A DNA stretch of 34,831 nucleotides from Planctomycetales bacterium. Its GTDB lineage: Bacteria; Planctomycetota; Planctomycetia; Pirellulales; Pirellulaceae. The position numbers were made by a program, and so were the translations under genes. Location of the stretch: contig JAGQPR010000023.1 of assembly GCA_020426625.1 (NCBI GenBank), positions 1 to 34,831 of the forward strand, given 5' to 3'. Positions 16,117 through 24,781 of the stretch are shown here, piece after piece (the stretch's first letter is position 1; every line of letters begins with the position of its first letter). The notes beneath the pieces were generated by a model. It saw only the letters and a list, made by a program, of their open reading frames with translations, had not been told where the DNA came from and made no database searches.

Positions 16117-19100
16117 ATGTCGCCGCTTGTACGTATTGCTGTCTTCGCTCTTCTACTTTTTTTTGCAATCGCAATTGAACTTAGAGCCCAGCCCGCGACC
16201 GTTGATTTTGGACGTGACATTCGGCCCGTTCTCTCGGACAAGTGTTGGCTTTGCCATGGCCCAGCAGACACTACCCGGCAAGCCGATTTGCGTCTGGACG
16301 TCCGACAGGAAGCGATCGACTTTGGAGCCTTCATCCCGGGCAATGCCCCAGACAGTGAACTCGTGGCTCGCATCATGTCGGAGGATCCGCAGTGGATGAT
16401 GCCTCCCCCGGAATCCGGCAAGCGTTTGACAGAAGCAGAAAAGGGGAAACTGAACGACTGGATCGCCCAAGGTGCGGAATATGCCGAGCATTGGGCGTTT
16501 CGCTCCCCTGAGCGCCCCCCCGTACCTGGCGATGGCTTGGACTCATGGTGCCGCAATCCGATCGACTATTTCATTCTTAGGCAGAACCAATTGCGCGGCG
16601 TCGACCAGGCACCAGCAGCCGATCGACGAACCCTTATTCGGCGGATTTACTTGGACCTCATTGGCTTGCCACCGACACCCGAGCAAATAGCAGAGCAATT
16701 GTCCAGCAAGGCCCCTGATGCTCTCGATCGGTTGGTTGATGACCTGCTGAAATCACCTCACTTCGGCGAGCGCTGGGCGCGTTGGTGGCTAGATGCGGCT
16801 CGCTATGCCGATTCTGACGGATACGAAAAGGACAAACCGCGGAGCGTCTGGTTTTATCGCGATTGGGTGATCAATGCAATGAACCAGAACATGCCGTATG
16901 ACCAGTTCTTGATCGAACAGATTGCTGGTGACTTGCTTCCCAACGCAGGGCAAAGCCAACATGTTGCCACTGGATTCTTGCGAAATTCGATGGTCAATGA
17001 AGAGGGTGGGGCGGACCCGGAGCAATTTCGGATCGAGGGGATGTTTGATCGCATGGACGCTATTGGCAAGGCGATGCTTGGCATCACGACGCAGTGCGCG
17101 CAATGCCATTCGCACAAGTACGATCCGCTGAGCCAGCAAGAATACTACCAGATGTTCGCTGCGTTGAATGACTTTCACGAGGCGGCAATTGCCGTTTTTA
17201 CCCCCGCACAGGAGGACCAAAGGGACGCTGTTTTGGCTCGAATTCGCAACGCCGAAGATCGGATCAAAGAGAATTGCCCTGACTGGAAATCTCAGGTAAG
17301 AGAATGGGCGGCGCTGACGCGAGATTCGCTACCTACGTGGACAACGGTCACGCCAACCGATCTGCCATTTGAAGGTCAGAAATTTCGTGTGCTGGCCGAC
17401 GGATCCATCCTTAGTGAGAGTTATGCGCCGACCAAAACAGCCAATAGCTTTCGTGCCACGATACACGGGATGAACATTACAGGTATCCGGCTGGACGCGC
17501 TGCAACATCCGCAGCTGCCATTGGGTGGTCCTGGGCGCTCGATATTCGGGACAGGTGCTGTTTCCGAATTTGAAGCTTCCATTGCTATGGTTTCGGCACC
17601 CGAATCAGTGAAGAAAATCAAGTTCGTGCGGGCGATGGCGGACGTCAATCCAGCCACTAGCAAGCTTCCCTCGATCTTTCGCGATCAGTATCCCGCCCAA
17701 GATGATCGCGTTACTGGGAGCATCGAGTACGCGATTGATGGAAATAAAAAAACCGCCTGGTCTACCGACAATGGAGCGGGGCGTCGCAATCAAGACCGGC
17801 TGGCTGTTTTCGTTCCCGAGGAGCCGATCCAGGCCACTGAGGATATGATCGTAACTTTCACTCTCAACCAGAGCCACGGTGGTTGGAATTCGGATGACAA
17901 CCAAAATTACTTGCTTGGTCGATACCGGTTTTCAATTACTGGCGACGAGATCCCTGCGGCTGTCGTGCCAGCGGAAATTGAAAAAATCTTGCGACAAGCG
18001 GGCGAGTCGCTGAGTGAAGAAACGTTGGACCTGCTCTTTCAGCACTGGCGCACGACGCAAGCTCAATTCGCGAGTTTGAACGAAGAGATCGAGCGAGCTT
18101 GGGACGACTTTCCCGAACCGGCATCGCAGCTAGTGGTAGAAGCTATGGCGGAGCCAAGACAGACGCATGTGCTTGTTCGTGGTGATTTTCTTCGGCCAGC
18201 CGAGCGGGTACAACCTGCTGCCCCTAAATTCTTAGGGCAACTGCCAGATAGCCACGAACCAGCTCGGCTGCGGCTCGCGCGTTGGCTTCCTCAGTCGCCC
18301 ACAACGGCACGAGCCATCGTCAATCGCCTTTGGCAGTCGTATTTCGGTCAAGCACTGGTGCCGTCTCCGGAAGACTTGGGAGTTCAGAGTCAGCCCCCCA
18401 GCCACCCAGAACTGCTTGATTGGCTAGCATGCGAATTAATTTCCAGTGGCTGGGATTTGAAACACATTCATCGACTAATTGCCAGTTCGGCCACTTACCG
18501 CCAGTCGTCGGAGATGACCGCTGAGATTGCCGAATCTGATCCAAACAATGCGTGGTACGCGCGTGGCCCACGTTTTCGAGTCGATGGAGAAACCGTCCGA
18601 GATTTGGCCTTGGCGGTCGGCGGCCTGCTGAACCTAGAGGTAGGTGGTCTCAGCGTTTATCCACCTGCACCAGGCTTTTTGTTTGAGCCGCCGACAAGCT
18701 ATGGTCCCAAGAGTTGGCCCAGTAGTTCCGGGCAAGGTCAGTACAGACGCAGTTTGTATGTGCACAGCTTTCGATCTGTTCCCTACCCAGTTCTGCAGAT
18801 CTTTGATTCGCCGAAGGGAGATGCAGCTTGCGTTCGCCGGGAACGCACCAATACTCCGTTGCAAGCTCTCGTGCTGTTGAACGAAACGCAATTCGTCGAA
18901 TGCGCCCGATCGTTGGCTGCGCGGATTCTTCGCGAGGCAGATACAGAAGAAACTCGCATCGAATACGCTTGGGAATTGGTCCTGGGACGCAAACCAAAGG
19001 AACATGAAGCGAAGATTATTCGTGATTTGCTGCAGCAACAGCGGGAACGCATTGCCCGGGGAGAGATTGATGCATCACAATTGATCGGCCTGACAACGCC

Positions 19101-19203
19101 GTTGGTGCGACAACTAACCGGCCAACCGCCAGAGGAACTGGGGGCCTGGATGATCGCCGCGCGGACCTTGCTAAACCTCGATGAAACCATTACCAAGCAA
19201 TGA
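16117..19203 (+). CDS. PSCyt1-PSCyt2-PSD1 planctomycete cytochrome protein (DUF1549/DUF1553)
   Basis: From the preferred ATG the protein has 1028 residues with a signal peptide (2-25, cleavage near RAQP). The PSCyt1 part has CWLCH at 43-47 in the context FGRDIRPVLSDKCWLCHG. The DUF1549 (PSCyt2) part begins near 145 (NPIDYFILR) and includes DLIGLPPTPE and a second motif CAQCH at 327-331 followed by SHKYDPLSQ. A discoidin-like insert lies in the middle, and DUF1553 (PSD1) occupies about 690-1025 with RLRLARWL, NRLWQSYFG, and the TNTPLQALVLLN box. The frame is open upstream to 16021, overlapping the previous stop, but those residues do not look like a signal. Such genes are numerous in planctomycetes; the substrate is unknown. 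A DUF1501 partner, usual for this family, is absent here. Confidence 0.9.
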   Translation: MSPLVRIAVFALLLFFAIAIELRAQPATVDFGRDIRPVLSDKCWLCHGPADTTRQADLRLDVRQEAIDFGAFIPGNAPDSELVARIMSEDPQWMMPPPESGKRLTEAEKGKLNDWIAQGAEYAEHWAFRSPERPPVPGDGLDSWCRNPIDYFILRQNQLRGVDQAPAADRRTLIRRIYLDLIGLPPTPEQIAEQLSSKAPDALDRLVDDLLKSPHFGERWARWWLDAARYADSDGYEKDKPRSVWFYRDWVINAMNQNMPYDQFLIEQIAGDLLPNAGQSQHVATGFLRNSMVNEEGGADPEQFRIEGMFDRMDAIGKAMLGITTQCAQCHSHKYDPLSQQEYYQMFAALNDFHEAAIAVFTPAQEDQRDAVLARIRNAEDRIKENCPDWKSQVREWAALTRDSLPTWTTVTPTDLPFEGQKFRVLADGSILSESYAPTKTANSFRATIHGMNITGIRLDALQHPQLPLGGPGRSIFGTGAVSEFEASIAMVSAPESVKKIKFVRAMADVNPATSKLPSIFRDQYPAQDDRVTGSIEYAIDGNKKTAWSTDNGAGRRNQDRLAVFVPEEPIQATEDMIVTFTLNQSHGGWNSDDNQNYLLGRYRFSITGDEIPAAVVPAEIEKILRQAGESLSEETLDLLFQHWRTTQAQFASLNEEIERAWDDFPEPASQLVVEAMAEPRQTHVLVRGDFLRPAERVQPAAPKFLGQLPDSHEPARLRLARWLPQSPTTARAIVNRLWQSYFGQALVPSPEDLGVQSQPPSHPELLDWLACELISSGWDLKHIHRLIASSATYRQSSEMTAEIAESDPNNAWYARGPRFRVDGETVRDLALAVGGLLNLEVGGLSVYPPAPGFLFEPPTSYGPKSWPSSSGQGQYRRSLYVHSFRSVPYPVLQIFDSPKGDAACVRRERTNTPLQALVLLNETQFVECARSLAARILREADTEETRIEYAWELVLGRKPKEHEAKIIRDLLQQQRERIARGEIDASQLIGLTTPLVRQLTGQPPEELGAWMIAARTLLNLDETITKQ

Positions 19204-19247
19204 TCATTACCATAAACGGGATGTTCGCTTTGATTGCGAGTCTGAAA

Positions 19248-20243
19248 ATGCGTATGAAACTGACACATCTTGGTTCGTTGGCCGTCGCCCTGGTTTGCTC
19301 AGGTGCGTTGGCATGTAATATCCCCGTGTTTCGTTATGCTCTAGAGCGGTGGCGAACTGACGTCACCGAGATCGTCGTTCTGCTAGACGAGCCGCTGACG
19401 GAGGCCCAATCGCAGGAGTTAGCAAAGCTCGGCTACAGACCTGGGGAGCCAGCCAACCAGTCCCGCCCCGTTACTTTTCGGCTGGTCGAGACCCATCAAG
19501 ATCTTTCGGCTGAGGACCAAAGTCTATGGAATAGCGTGAAAGCGAACCGTGATCTGTCCTTTCCCTACCTGGTCATCCGAAATTCATATCGACGCGGTCC
19601 CATCCATGTGTGGCAAGGAGCCTTGAATGATTCTGGTACGCGTCAGCTGGTCCAGTCGCCGGTCCGCGACGAGCTGGCGCGAAGGTTACTCTCGGGACAC
19701 TCCATCGTGTGGCTCATGGTTCGGTCTGCCGACGAGACTAGGAACCTAGAGGCCAGGCAGGTTATCCAGGAGCAATGTCGTGTTTTGTCGAGGTCGGTGA
19801 AGTTGCCAGAGGGAATCGGCTTGCCCGGGTCCGAGTTGTTTTCAAACATTCCATTGTTGCTCAAGTTCAGTCTGTTGGAAATCGACCCGTCCGATGTAAA
19901 TGAAAGCTTCTTGGTCTCGCTCTTCTCCGCCTACCAGCCAGCGGCAGTCCAAGAGGGCGTTCCACTGGTCATTCCCGTGTTTGGACGCGGTCGAGCCCTG
20001 GAGGTGGTACCCGCCGATCAGCTAGATACAACCTTGATCGCCGACTTGACCCAGTTTCTCTGCGCTGCTTGCTCATGCCAGGTGAAAGAACAAAATCCTG
20101 GATTCGATTTGCTCCTTTCCGTAAATTGGGATCAAGAGCTTTTTGGCGAAGGGGGGATGCTACCCCCGCCGCCCAATTCCCCTGGCAGCGGCGGCAAAGC
20201 GGCTGGACCTCGGCTGCTGACCATTCCCTCGGGCCACAAATAG
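19248..20243 (+). CDS. Uncharacterised exported protein
   Basis: The frame is open from an ATG at 19200 that overlaps the previous stop (ATGA), but the residues from 19248 (MRMKLTHLGSLAVALVCSGALAC) form a better signal peptide, so that start is preferred. The mature part opens CNIPVFRYALERW, and ends in a proline- and glycine-rich tail (PPPPNSPGSGG). Two cysteines lie in CAACSCQ (about residues 279-284 of the longer reading). I recall similar proteins with the same CN-P-V-FRYALERW opening in planctomycetes, without known function. It does not fit a strict lipobox (A-L-A-C). Coupling to the PSD1 gene is by position only. Confidence 0.7.
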   Translation: MRMKLTHLGSLAVALVCSGALACNIPVFRYALERWRTDVTEIVVLLDEPLTEAQSQELAKLGYRPGEPANQSRPVTFRLVETHQDLSAEDQSLWNSVKANRDLSFPYLVIRNSYRRGPIHVWQGALNDSGTRQLVQSPVRDELARRLLSGHSIVWLMVRSADETRNLEARQVIQEQCRVLSRSVKLPEGIGLPGSELFSNIPLLLKFSLLEIDPSDVNESFLVSLFSAYQPAAVQEGVPLVIPVFGRGRALEVVPADQLDTTLIADLTQFLCAACSCQVKEQNPGFDLLLSVNWDQELFGEGGMLPPPPNSPGSGGKAAGPRLLTIPSGHK

Positions 20244-20479
20244 CCTAGCGATGGGCAAAACAGCGAATTGTCAAGCGCCTGGCAATAGCTCCTCCCGTCC
20301 ATAGGTTGCGGATCGCTTCTGCCACATGGCTCAGGGACGCCGTGTGGTATCCGTCAATACGACTATCGAAAACTGACCAGTCGACTATCTTAGTGCCAGC
20401 GGAGACTTCGGACTCCCATCCAATTCTTCAGGGTCGCAACGCAGCGGCTTCCAGGAGACTTCCAAGGCCCCTGTAACAT

Positions 20480-20881
20480 GTGGCGTACGTTGTGAACGGA
20501 CCAGATTTTAGCAAGAGCGATTTGATTCCAGTAATTGCCCAGGATGAAGCGTCGGGAGATGTCCTGATGTTGGCCTACATGAACGAGGAAGCATACGACG
20601 AGACGATAAAAACGGGACGCGTTTGCTATTTCTCACGCAGCCGCAACAAGCTGTGGCGCAAAGGCGAAGAGAGTGGCAATGTCCAGGAAGTGAAGGCGGT
20701 CTTTTTTGATTGCGACGCGGATACGCTGCTGATCAAAGTCCGCCAAGTTGGAGACGCAGCTTGCCATGAGGGGTATCGAAGCTGCTTCTTCCGTCAAGTT
20801 GTCGCTGGTGCCGACCAACCAATGATCGTCGGTGAACGCATTTTTGACCCACAGCAGGTGTACAAGAAAAACAAAGCATGA
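20480..20881 (+). CDS. hisI: Phosphoribosyl-AMP cyclohydrolase
   Basis: The 133-residue protein matches HisI, which opens the purine ring of PR-AMP in histidine synthesis, a zinc- and magnesium-dependent cytoplasmic step. The magnesium site is D-C-D-A-D (Asp77, Asp79, Asp81). Zinc-site cysteines are Cys78, Cys95 (in ACHEGYRSC) and Cys102. The signature LAYMNEEAY and the segment [16 protein letters not shown] (about 52-67) are both present. The start is GTG; an ATG two bases earlier is in another frame. The length is that of a stand-alone HisI without the HisE domain. The stop overlaps the hisG ATG (ATGA at 20878-20881), so the two are coupled. Confidence 0.95.
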   Translation: MAYVVNGPDFSKSDLIPVIAQDEASGDVLMLAYMNEEAYDETIKTGRVCYFSRSRNKLWRKGEESGNVQEVKAVFFDCDADTLLIKVRQVGDAACHEGYRSCFFRQVVAGADQPMIVGERIFDPQQVYKKNKA

Positions 20882-21759
20882 GTGAAGGCACTACGTTAAA
20901 ACTGGGGATTCCTGCAGGAAGTTTGCAACAGGCGACTGCGGAACTGTTTGAGAAGGCTGGCTACAACATCAAGTTTTCTTCGCGATCGTATTATCCATCG
21001 ATCGATGACGCCGAGATCGAATGCTTGTTGATTCGAGCCCAGGAAATGGCGCGCTACGTCGAACAGGGTGTGCTTGATGCGGGCATTACGGGCCATGATT
21101 GGGTCTTGGAAACCGACGCTGATGTCGTTGAAATCTGTGAGTTGGTGTTTTCCAAAGTCAGTCGAGGGCCCGTGCGGTGGGTACTTTGTGTTCCCAACGA
21201 TTCACCGGTCAGAAGTGTTAAAGATCTTCAAGGTAAACGCATTGCCACTGAGGCAGTTGGCTTGACAACGCGTTACCTGGCGCTGCATGGCGTTGAAGCT
21301 AAAGTTGAATTCTCATGGGGTGCCACCGAAGTCAAACCGCCCAAATTGGCAGACGCGATTGTTGAAGTCACCGAAACGGGCAGTTCGCTTCGCGCCAACG
21401 ACCTGAGAATTGTCGACGAGGTGTTGCAGAGTACAACTCGTTTCATCGCCAACCGTCAAGCTTGGCAGGATGAATGGAAACGGCGCAAGCTGGACAACAT
21501 TTCCTTGATGCTGCAAGCTTGCCTGAATGCAGAGGGCAAGGTCGGCCTGATGATGAATGTCGCTCGCAAAGATCTTGACGCCGTATTGGATTTGTTGCCA
21601 GCTCTGCAAAAGCCTACGATTTCCGCGCTCTCAGATCCGAATTGGGTCGATGTGATTACCATCGTGGAAGAATCCGTGGTGCGGAATATTATTCCAGAAT
21701 TGAAAAACATCGGCGCGACCGGCATCGTAGAGTACCCAATTAACAAACTCATCGATTGA
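20878..21759 (+). CDS. hisG: ATP phosphoribosyltransferase, long form
   Basis: The 293-residue protein is the long HisG form, which carries its own regulatory domain and needs no HisZ. It condenses ATP with PRPP in the first step of histidine synthesis and is normally inhibited by histidine. The PRPP-binding segment [16 protein letters not shown] (159-174) and the N-terminal [12 protein letters not shown] are conserved. The C-terminal HisG_C ACT-like domain runs from about 215 to 290 ([13 protein letters not shown], ending in VEYPINKLI). It overlaps hisI upstream and, at its 3' end, the convergent DUF218 gene by 11 bases. Other his genes are not in this window. Confidence 0.96.
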   Translation: MSEGTTLKLGIPAGSLQQATAELFEKAGYNIKFSSRSYYPSIDDAEIECLLIRAQEMARYVEQGVLDAGITGHDWVLETDADVVEICELVFSKVSRGPVRWVLCVPNDSPVRSVKDLQGKRIATEAVGLTTRYLALHGVEAKVEFSWGATEVKPPKLADAIVEVTETGSSLRANDLRIVDEVLQSTTRFIANRQAWQDEWKRRKLDNISLMLQACLNAEGKVGLMMNVARKDLDAVLDLLPALQKPTISALSDPNWVDVITIVEESVVRNIIPELKNIGATGIVEYPINKLID

Positions 21760-22690
21760 CCAGTCGGGCCATCCATTCGTGTTGGATCATGGCCAAGTTG
21801 TCCAGGTTTTCCGCCGAGGGAAGGTGATCCATGAACGTGCGAGGCTCCGTAGGAGCGCGGTAGTCGGCTGCCACTGGAATGAAGCTTAACCCTCGATTGC
21901 GAGCTAGCCGCATCGCTCGCGGCAAATGCCATGCGCTTGTCAAGACTCCCAGGCGAATGCCCGCCTCGTCCGAAAAGGCTTGCTGGATATTGAGAAACTC
22001 ATCAAAAGTATTGATCCCGGGCAATTGCTGGATCGCATTTTCTGGAATACCCAACGCGAGCCAAATCTCTTTCGTTTGCTGACTAGGGTCGGTTCGCAAC
22101 GAATTGCCACTGAGCGACTTGCCAGTCGTCACCAACCGCTTTGCATATCCCTGCACAAGTAATTCTGCGGCGTATACGACTCGATCGCCGCCTTCGGACA
22201 CCTGAGCTCGATGCGGTCCCTGGCCAGTACCACCGCCGAGAACAACCAGTACATCCAGCGGAGGGTCCCTGGCTGGATTAAATGCTTCGACGGACGATTC
22301 CGTATAGTGCAAGCAGGCATCCGGCAAGAACGAAGTCGTCGTGGCCGTAAAGAGTATCCAAACACACAGCCAGCGAAACGCTCGACAGTAGTTCAGCAGA
22401 AAGTACTTTTTGCGACTGAGATTGCCGCCGGAGCGGCTGAGTCCGGCCGAAACATCAGCGTGAGACGCGGGCTGAATGAATTCTAACAGCGTAATGCTGG
22501 TGAGTATCAACCAACAAAAACCCACCGGGAATGTGAGTCTGGTCAGTGTTTTTTCGATGCCAGGCTTGCCATGAAAGAAGAATCCCAATGAAGCCAACAT
22601 GACAACCGTGATTGCAAAGCACAGCAGAAACAATCGCCCTCGGCGGAAAATGGGCAGGCCGTCTGGTTGAGAATGCTCAGGTGTATTCAT
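21749..22690 (-). CDS. YdcF/ElyC-like membrane protein (DUF218)
   Basis: The 313-residue protein has three hydrophobic helices in its first 125 residues (about 17-38, 56-72, 106-124) and then a DUF218 domain. Typical marks are [12 protein letters not shown] near 147-157, the [12 protein letters not shown] helix, INTFDEF, and [18 protein letters not shown] near 255-273. Family members such as SanA, ElyC and YdcF act in envelope integrity or bind S-adenosylmethionine; the precise reaction is unknown. It follows a glycosyltransferase 9 gene by 11 bases, so it probably belongs to an envelope polysaccharide unit. Its stop codon lies inside the convergent hisG gene (11-base overlap). Confidence 0.85.
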   Translation of the reverse strand: MNTPEHSQPDGLPIFRRGRLFLLCFAITVVMLASLGFFFHGKPGIEKTLTRLTFPVGFCWLILTSITLLEFIQPASHADVSAGLSRSGGNLSRKKYFLLNYCRAFRWLCVWILFTATTTSFLPDACLHYTESSVEAFNPARDPPLDVLVVLGGGTGQGPHRAQVSEGGDRVVYAAELLVQGYAKRLVTTGKSLSGNSLRTDPSQQTKEIWLALGIPENAIQQLPGINTFDEFLNIQQAFSDEAGIRLGVLTSAWHLPRAMRLARNRGLSFIPVAADYRAPTEPRTFMDHLPSAENLDNLAMIQHEWMARLVNR

Positions 22691-22701
22691 AAGTGCTGGG
22701 C

Positions 22702-23772
22702 TTACGCGGCCAGCCGACGCTGCGCCCGCTGGCTGGCGAGTAGTGAACTGACACCGTGAATAACCTCATCTACCTCGATCGCATGCATCGCCGAGTTGAC
22801 ACCGCGGCGAACGAGTTTCTTCGGATGGGGGACAAGAGGGCTCTGTATGGCCACGTTGGGAATGGCGTAGGGACCAGTCTCATCAGCCCAGGTAACGCCA
22901 TGCAGACTGACAGTGGGTGTTCCAACCGCGCTGGCAATATGAAGCGGACCCGTGTCGCAAGTAACAAGCAGCGATGCTCTACGAGTCAATTCAACCAACT
23001 CTTGAAGACTGGTAGCAGGAGCGACGACAGCGGCTCCGCGGCTCTCCTCAGCAATCACATTGGCCATGAGCAGTTCGGATTCACCAGCCCAGAATATCAA
23101 GCTGCGAATGCCATATTCGCGAAATATTTCACGTGCCAGGATTCCATGCCGCTGCACGGGCCAAATTCGAGTCGGCCATCCCGCGCCCGGATTGATGGCA
23201 AACCAACCCTCAATCGCCGGCGCTGATAAGCCCAGCTTCGTCAGTATGCGGTCGGCCGAGTTGGCAGCCTCTTCGTATTTCGGCATTTGAAATTGGCCCT
23301 GGCCTTCGGCTATCTTGGTCCAGGGACTCAATAGCTGGCGGTAGGTGTCTACTTTGTGTCGCAGTGTTCTCTTGATTCGCCGAGTAGCTACTAAGGGAGC
23401 AACCTCACGACCGTGCGAGTAGTCAAAACCAACGCGGATAGGTGCACCACTTAACCAACCCAGCAAGGCGCTCTTGCTTAATCCTTGCGGGTCGAGGGCC
23501 AGGTCAAATTCTCGCGAACGCAGATCGCGCCGTATCTCCGCGAAATCAGCCGGTTTTCGAAGCCAGCTCTTGTCGAAGGTCAGCAGCGTATCGATGGACG
23601 GGTGAGTTTCCAACAATTGGCTTGCGGCGCAACTGACCGCCCATGTCAAATGGCAGTCCGGCCAAAGACGTTTCAATTCAACAGCCAACGGAATGGTGAG
23701 TATACAATCGCCGATTGCACTCAGCCTGGTCAGCAATACTCGTCGAGGGGCCGGTGGGTGACTTCCTGTCAT
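22702..23772 (-). CDS. Glycosyltransferase family 9 (heptosyltransferase-like)
   Basis: The preferred start (MTGSHPPAPRRVLLTRLSAIGD) gives 356 residues; the open frame begins at 23805. The N-terminal RLSAIGDCILTIPLAVELK and LALDPQGLSKSALLGWLSGAPIRVGF stretches match ADP-heptose:LPS heptosyltransferases of family GT9. The C-terminal nucleotide-sugar domain carries S-L-L-V-T-C-D-T-G-P-L-H-I-A-S-A-V-G-T-P, the D-x-G-P-x-H signature. Such enzymes act on the cytoplasmic face during LPS core assembly, which fits the Gram-negative-type envelope of planctomycetes. The exact donor and acceptor cannot be told. It leads a two-gene minus-strand unit with the DUF218 protein. Confidence 0.9.
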   Translation of the reverse strand: MTGSHPPAPRRVLLTRLSAIGDCILTIPLAVELKRLWPDCHLTWAVSCAASQLLETHPSIDTLLTFDKSWLRKPADFAEIRRDLRSREFDLALDPQGLSKSALLGWLSGAPIRVGFDYSHGREVAPLVATRRIKRTLRHKVDTYRQLLSPWTKIAEGQGQFQMPKYEEAANSADRILTKLGLSAPAIEGWFAINPGAGWPTRIWPVQRHGILAREIFREYGIRSLIFWAGESELLMANVIAEESRGAAVVAPATSLQELVELTRRASLLVTCDTGPLHIASAVGTPTVSLHGVTWADETGPYAIPNVAIQSPLVPHPKKLVRRGVNSAMHAIEVDEVIHGVSSLLASQRAQRRLAA

Positions 23773-23805
23773 GATTCGTAGCAACGAATGGTTCCTTGGT
23801 CTCAA

Positions 23806-24145
23806 TGGTGGCTTCCAGCCGCTCGCTCGACTCTACCGCTCTACAAAACAACCACGAACGATGAATCCAGGAAATTACAGGAATCCTAGCCTGGCTTTCA
23901 AGACTGAATGCGATGCTAGCGTTCCAACATGCAATCTTGATGGCTGCATATTTTGCTCCCATACAAGGGGAATTGGGAAGCTAGCGTCAAGAATTGGAAA
24001 TTCAGTTCCACATAATCCTTCCGCAAAAATAGCCGCTGTGCGCAAGCGGGCGGTTTTTGACGGACCGCACGCTAGCTAACGCGTTGCGGCTGATGAGGTA
24101 TAGGAATTACGATTTGTGACACTAGCTACCCAGCAATCAAAACGG
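23806..24145. other. Intergenic region containing a complete dispersed repeat
   Basis: About 340 bases between the glycosyltransferase start and the stop of a small minus-strand gene. The right part is filled by the 149-bp repeat described separately. In the left part (23806-23978) nothing beyond a presumed promoter for the glycosyltransferase gene is expected, and no clear promoter was recognised. Confidence 0.5.
23979..24127 (+). repeat. Complete 149-bp MITE-like repeat with inverted ends (copy B)
   Basis: The left end AGCTAGCGTCA (23979-23989) is matched in inverse by the right end TGACACTAGCT (24117-24127), with ten of eleven bases agreeing. The left interior is shared with 34785-34831 (43 of 47 bases by eye) and the right half with 320-397. 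A central hairpin GCGGT/ACCGC (24050-24054 with 24064-24068) is conserved in copy A. The element has no coding capacity, so if mobile it would need a transposase from elsewhere. No clear target-site duplication is visible. Confidence 0.7.
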
Positions 24146-24388
24146 CTAGCCCACCAGACTCAAGTGAGGCACATCGTCTGCGACGGACGTTTCCTCAGCC
24201 AGAAGATCGGATAGTAGGCACTCGAGTTCTTCCCTTCGTCGTCGGCCCTCCGCTGCCCGCGAATTCGCAATTTCGGGAGTCCAGCGATTCTTGATCCTGG
24301 CCACGCGACGACGAATCACCTCCATTGGAATAAAGGAAGCGTTCTCGGTCAGCAAATCGTTTGACATGTTTCCTTGCGTTCGTTTCAT
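24146..24388 (-). CDS. Small charged hypothetical protein
   Basis: An 80-residue reading with a strong ribosome binding site: AGGAG (complement of 24396-24400) seven bases before the ATG. The sequence is rich in Arg and Glu, contains MEVIRRRVARIKNRWTPEIANSRAAEGRRRREELECLLSDLL-like helical content (about 22-64), and ends with a short acidic-hydrophobic tail. It resembles small R-x-x-x-I-x-x-x-W-T-P helical proteins I have seen in planctomycetes without assigned function. There is no membrane segment or signal. It ends 18 bases from the complete repeat. The function is unknown; the start signal is the main reason to call it. Confidence 0.6.
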   Translation of the reverse strand: MKRTQGNMSNDLLTENASFIPMEVIRRRVARIKNRWTPEIANSRAAEGRRRREELECLLSDLLAEETSVADDVPHLSLVG

Positions 24389-24781
24389 AGCTCGACTCCT
24401 GCGATTGCGTTTCTACCGCAAATTGACTTCCGGCTACCAAACTGGCAGCCAGTACAGTCCACTCAGATGCAATAACCGTGCCAAGCTGTATATTCGCTCC
24501 AGATTGCGGCGTGTCGCCTGCGTGTGATGCGCGTAAGCCCTTGTTTTATAGTGCTTTATCGATTTCGCACGCCATTCGGTTTTTCCTGGAAGGCAACTGA
24601 TGTCCTCTCAATTTGTGAAGTTCTTTCAATCACTTGCACCCGCTATGCTCTCAGAACGAGACAGTCTAGGTGGCTGAAATGCGATCAGCTAACAGGACGT
24701 TGACATCCAATTATGGGGCGTCTAGCCTAAAGACGGAACGAGGCAGCAATCTCGCTATTCAAGATGGCAAGGGAACAGCTG
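24389..24781. other. Divergent intergenic region
   Basis: About 390 bases between the small minus-strand gene and the CxxCH protein gene. It should hold both promoters. Apart from the two ribosome binding sites at its ends (24396-24400 minus, 24769-24774 plus) I see no certain signal. A 75-codon plus frame at 24670-24897 overlaps the real gene in another frame and is not called. Confidence 0.4.
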
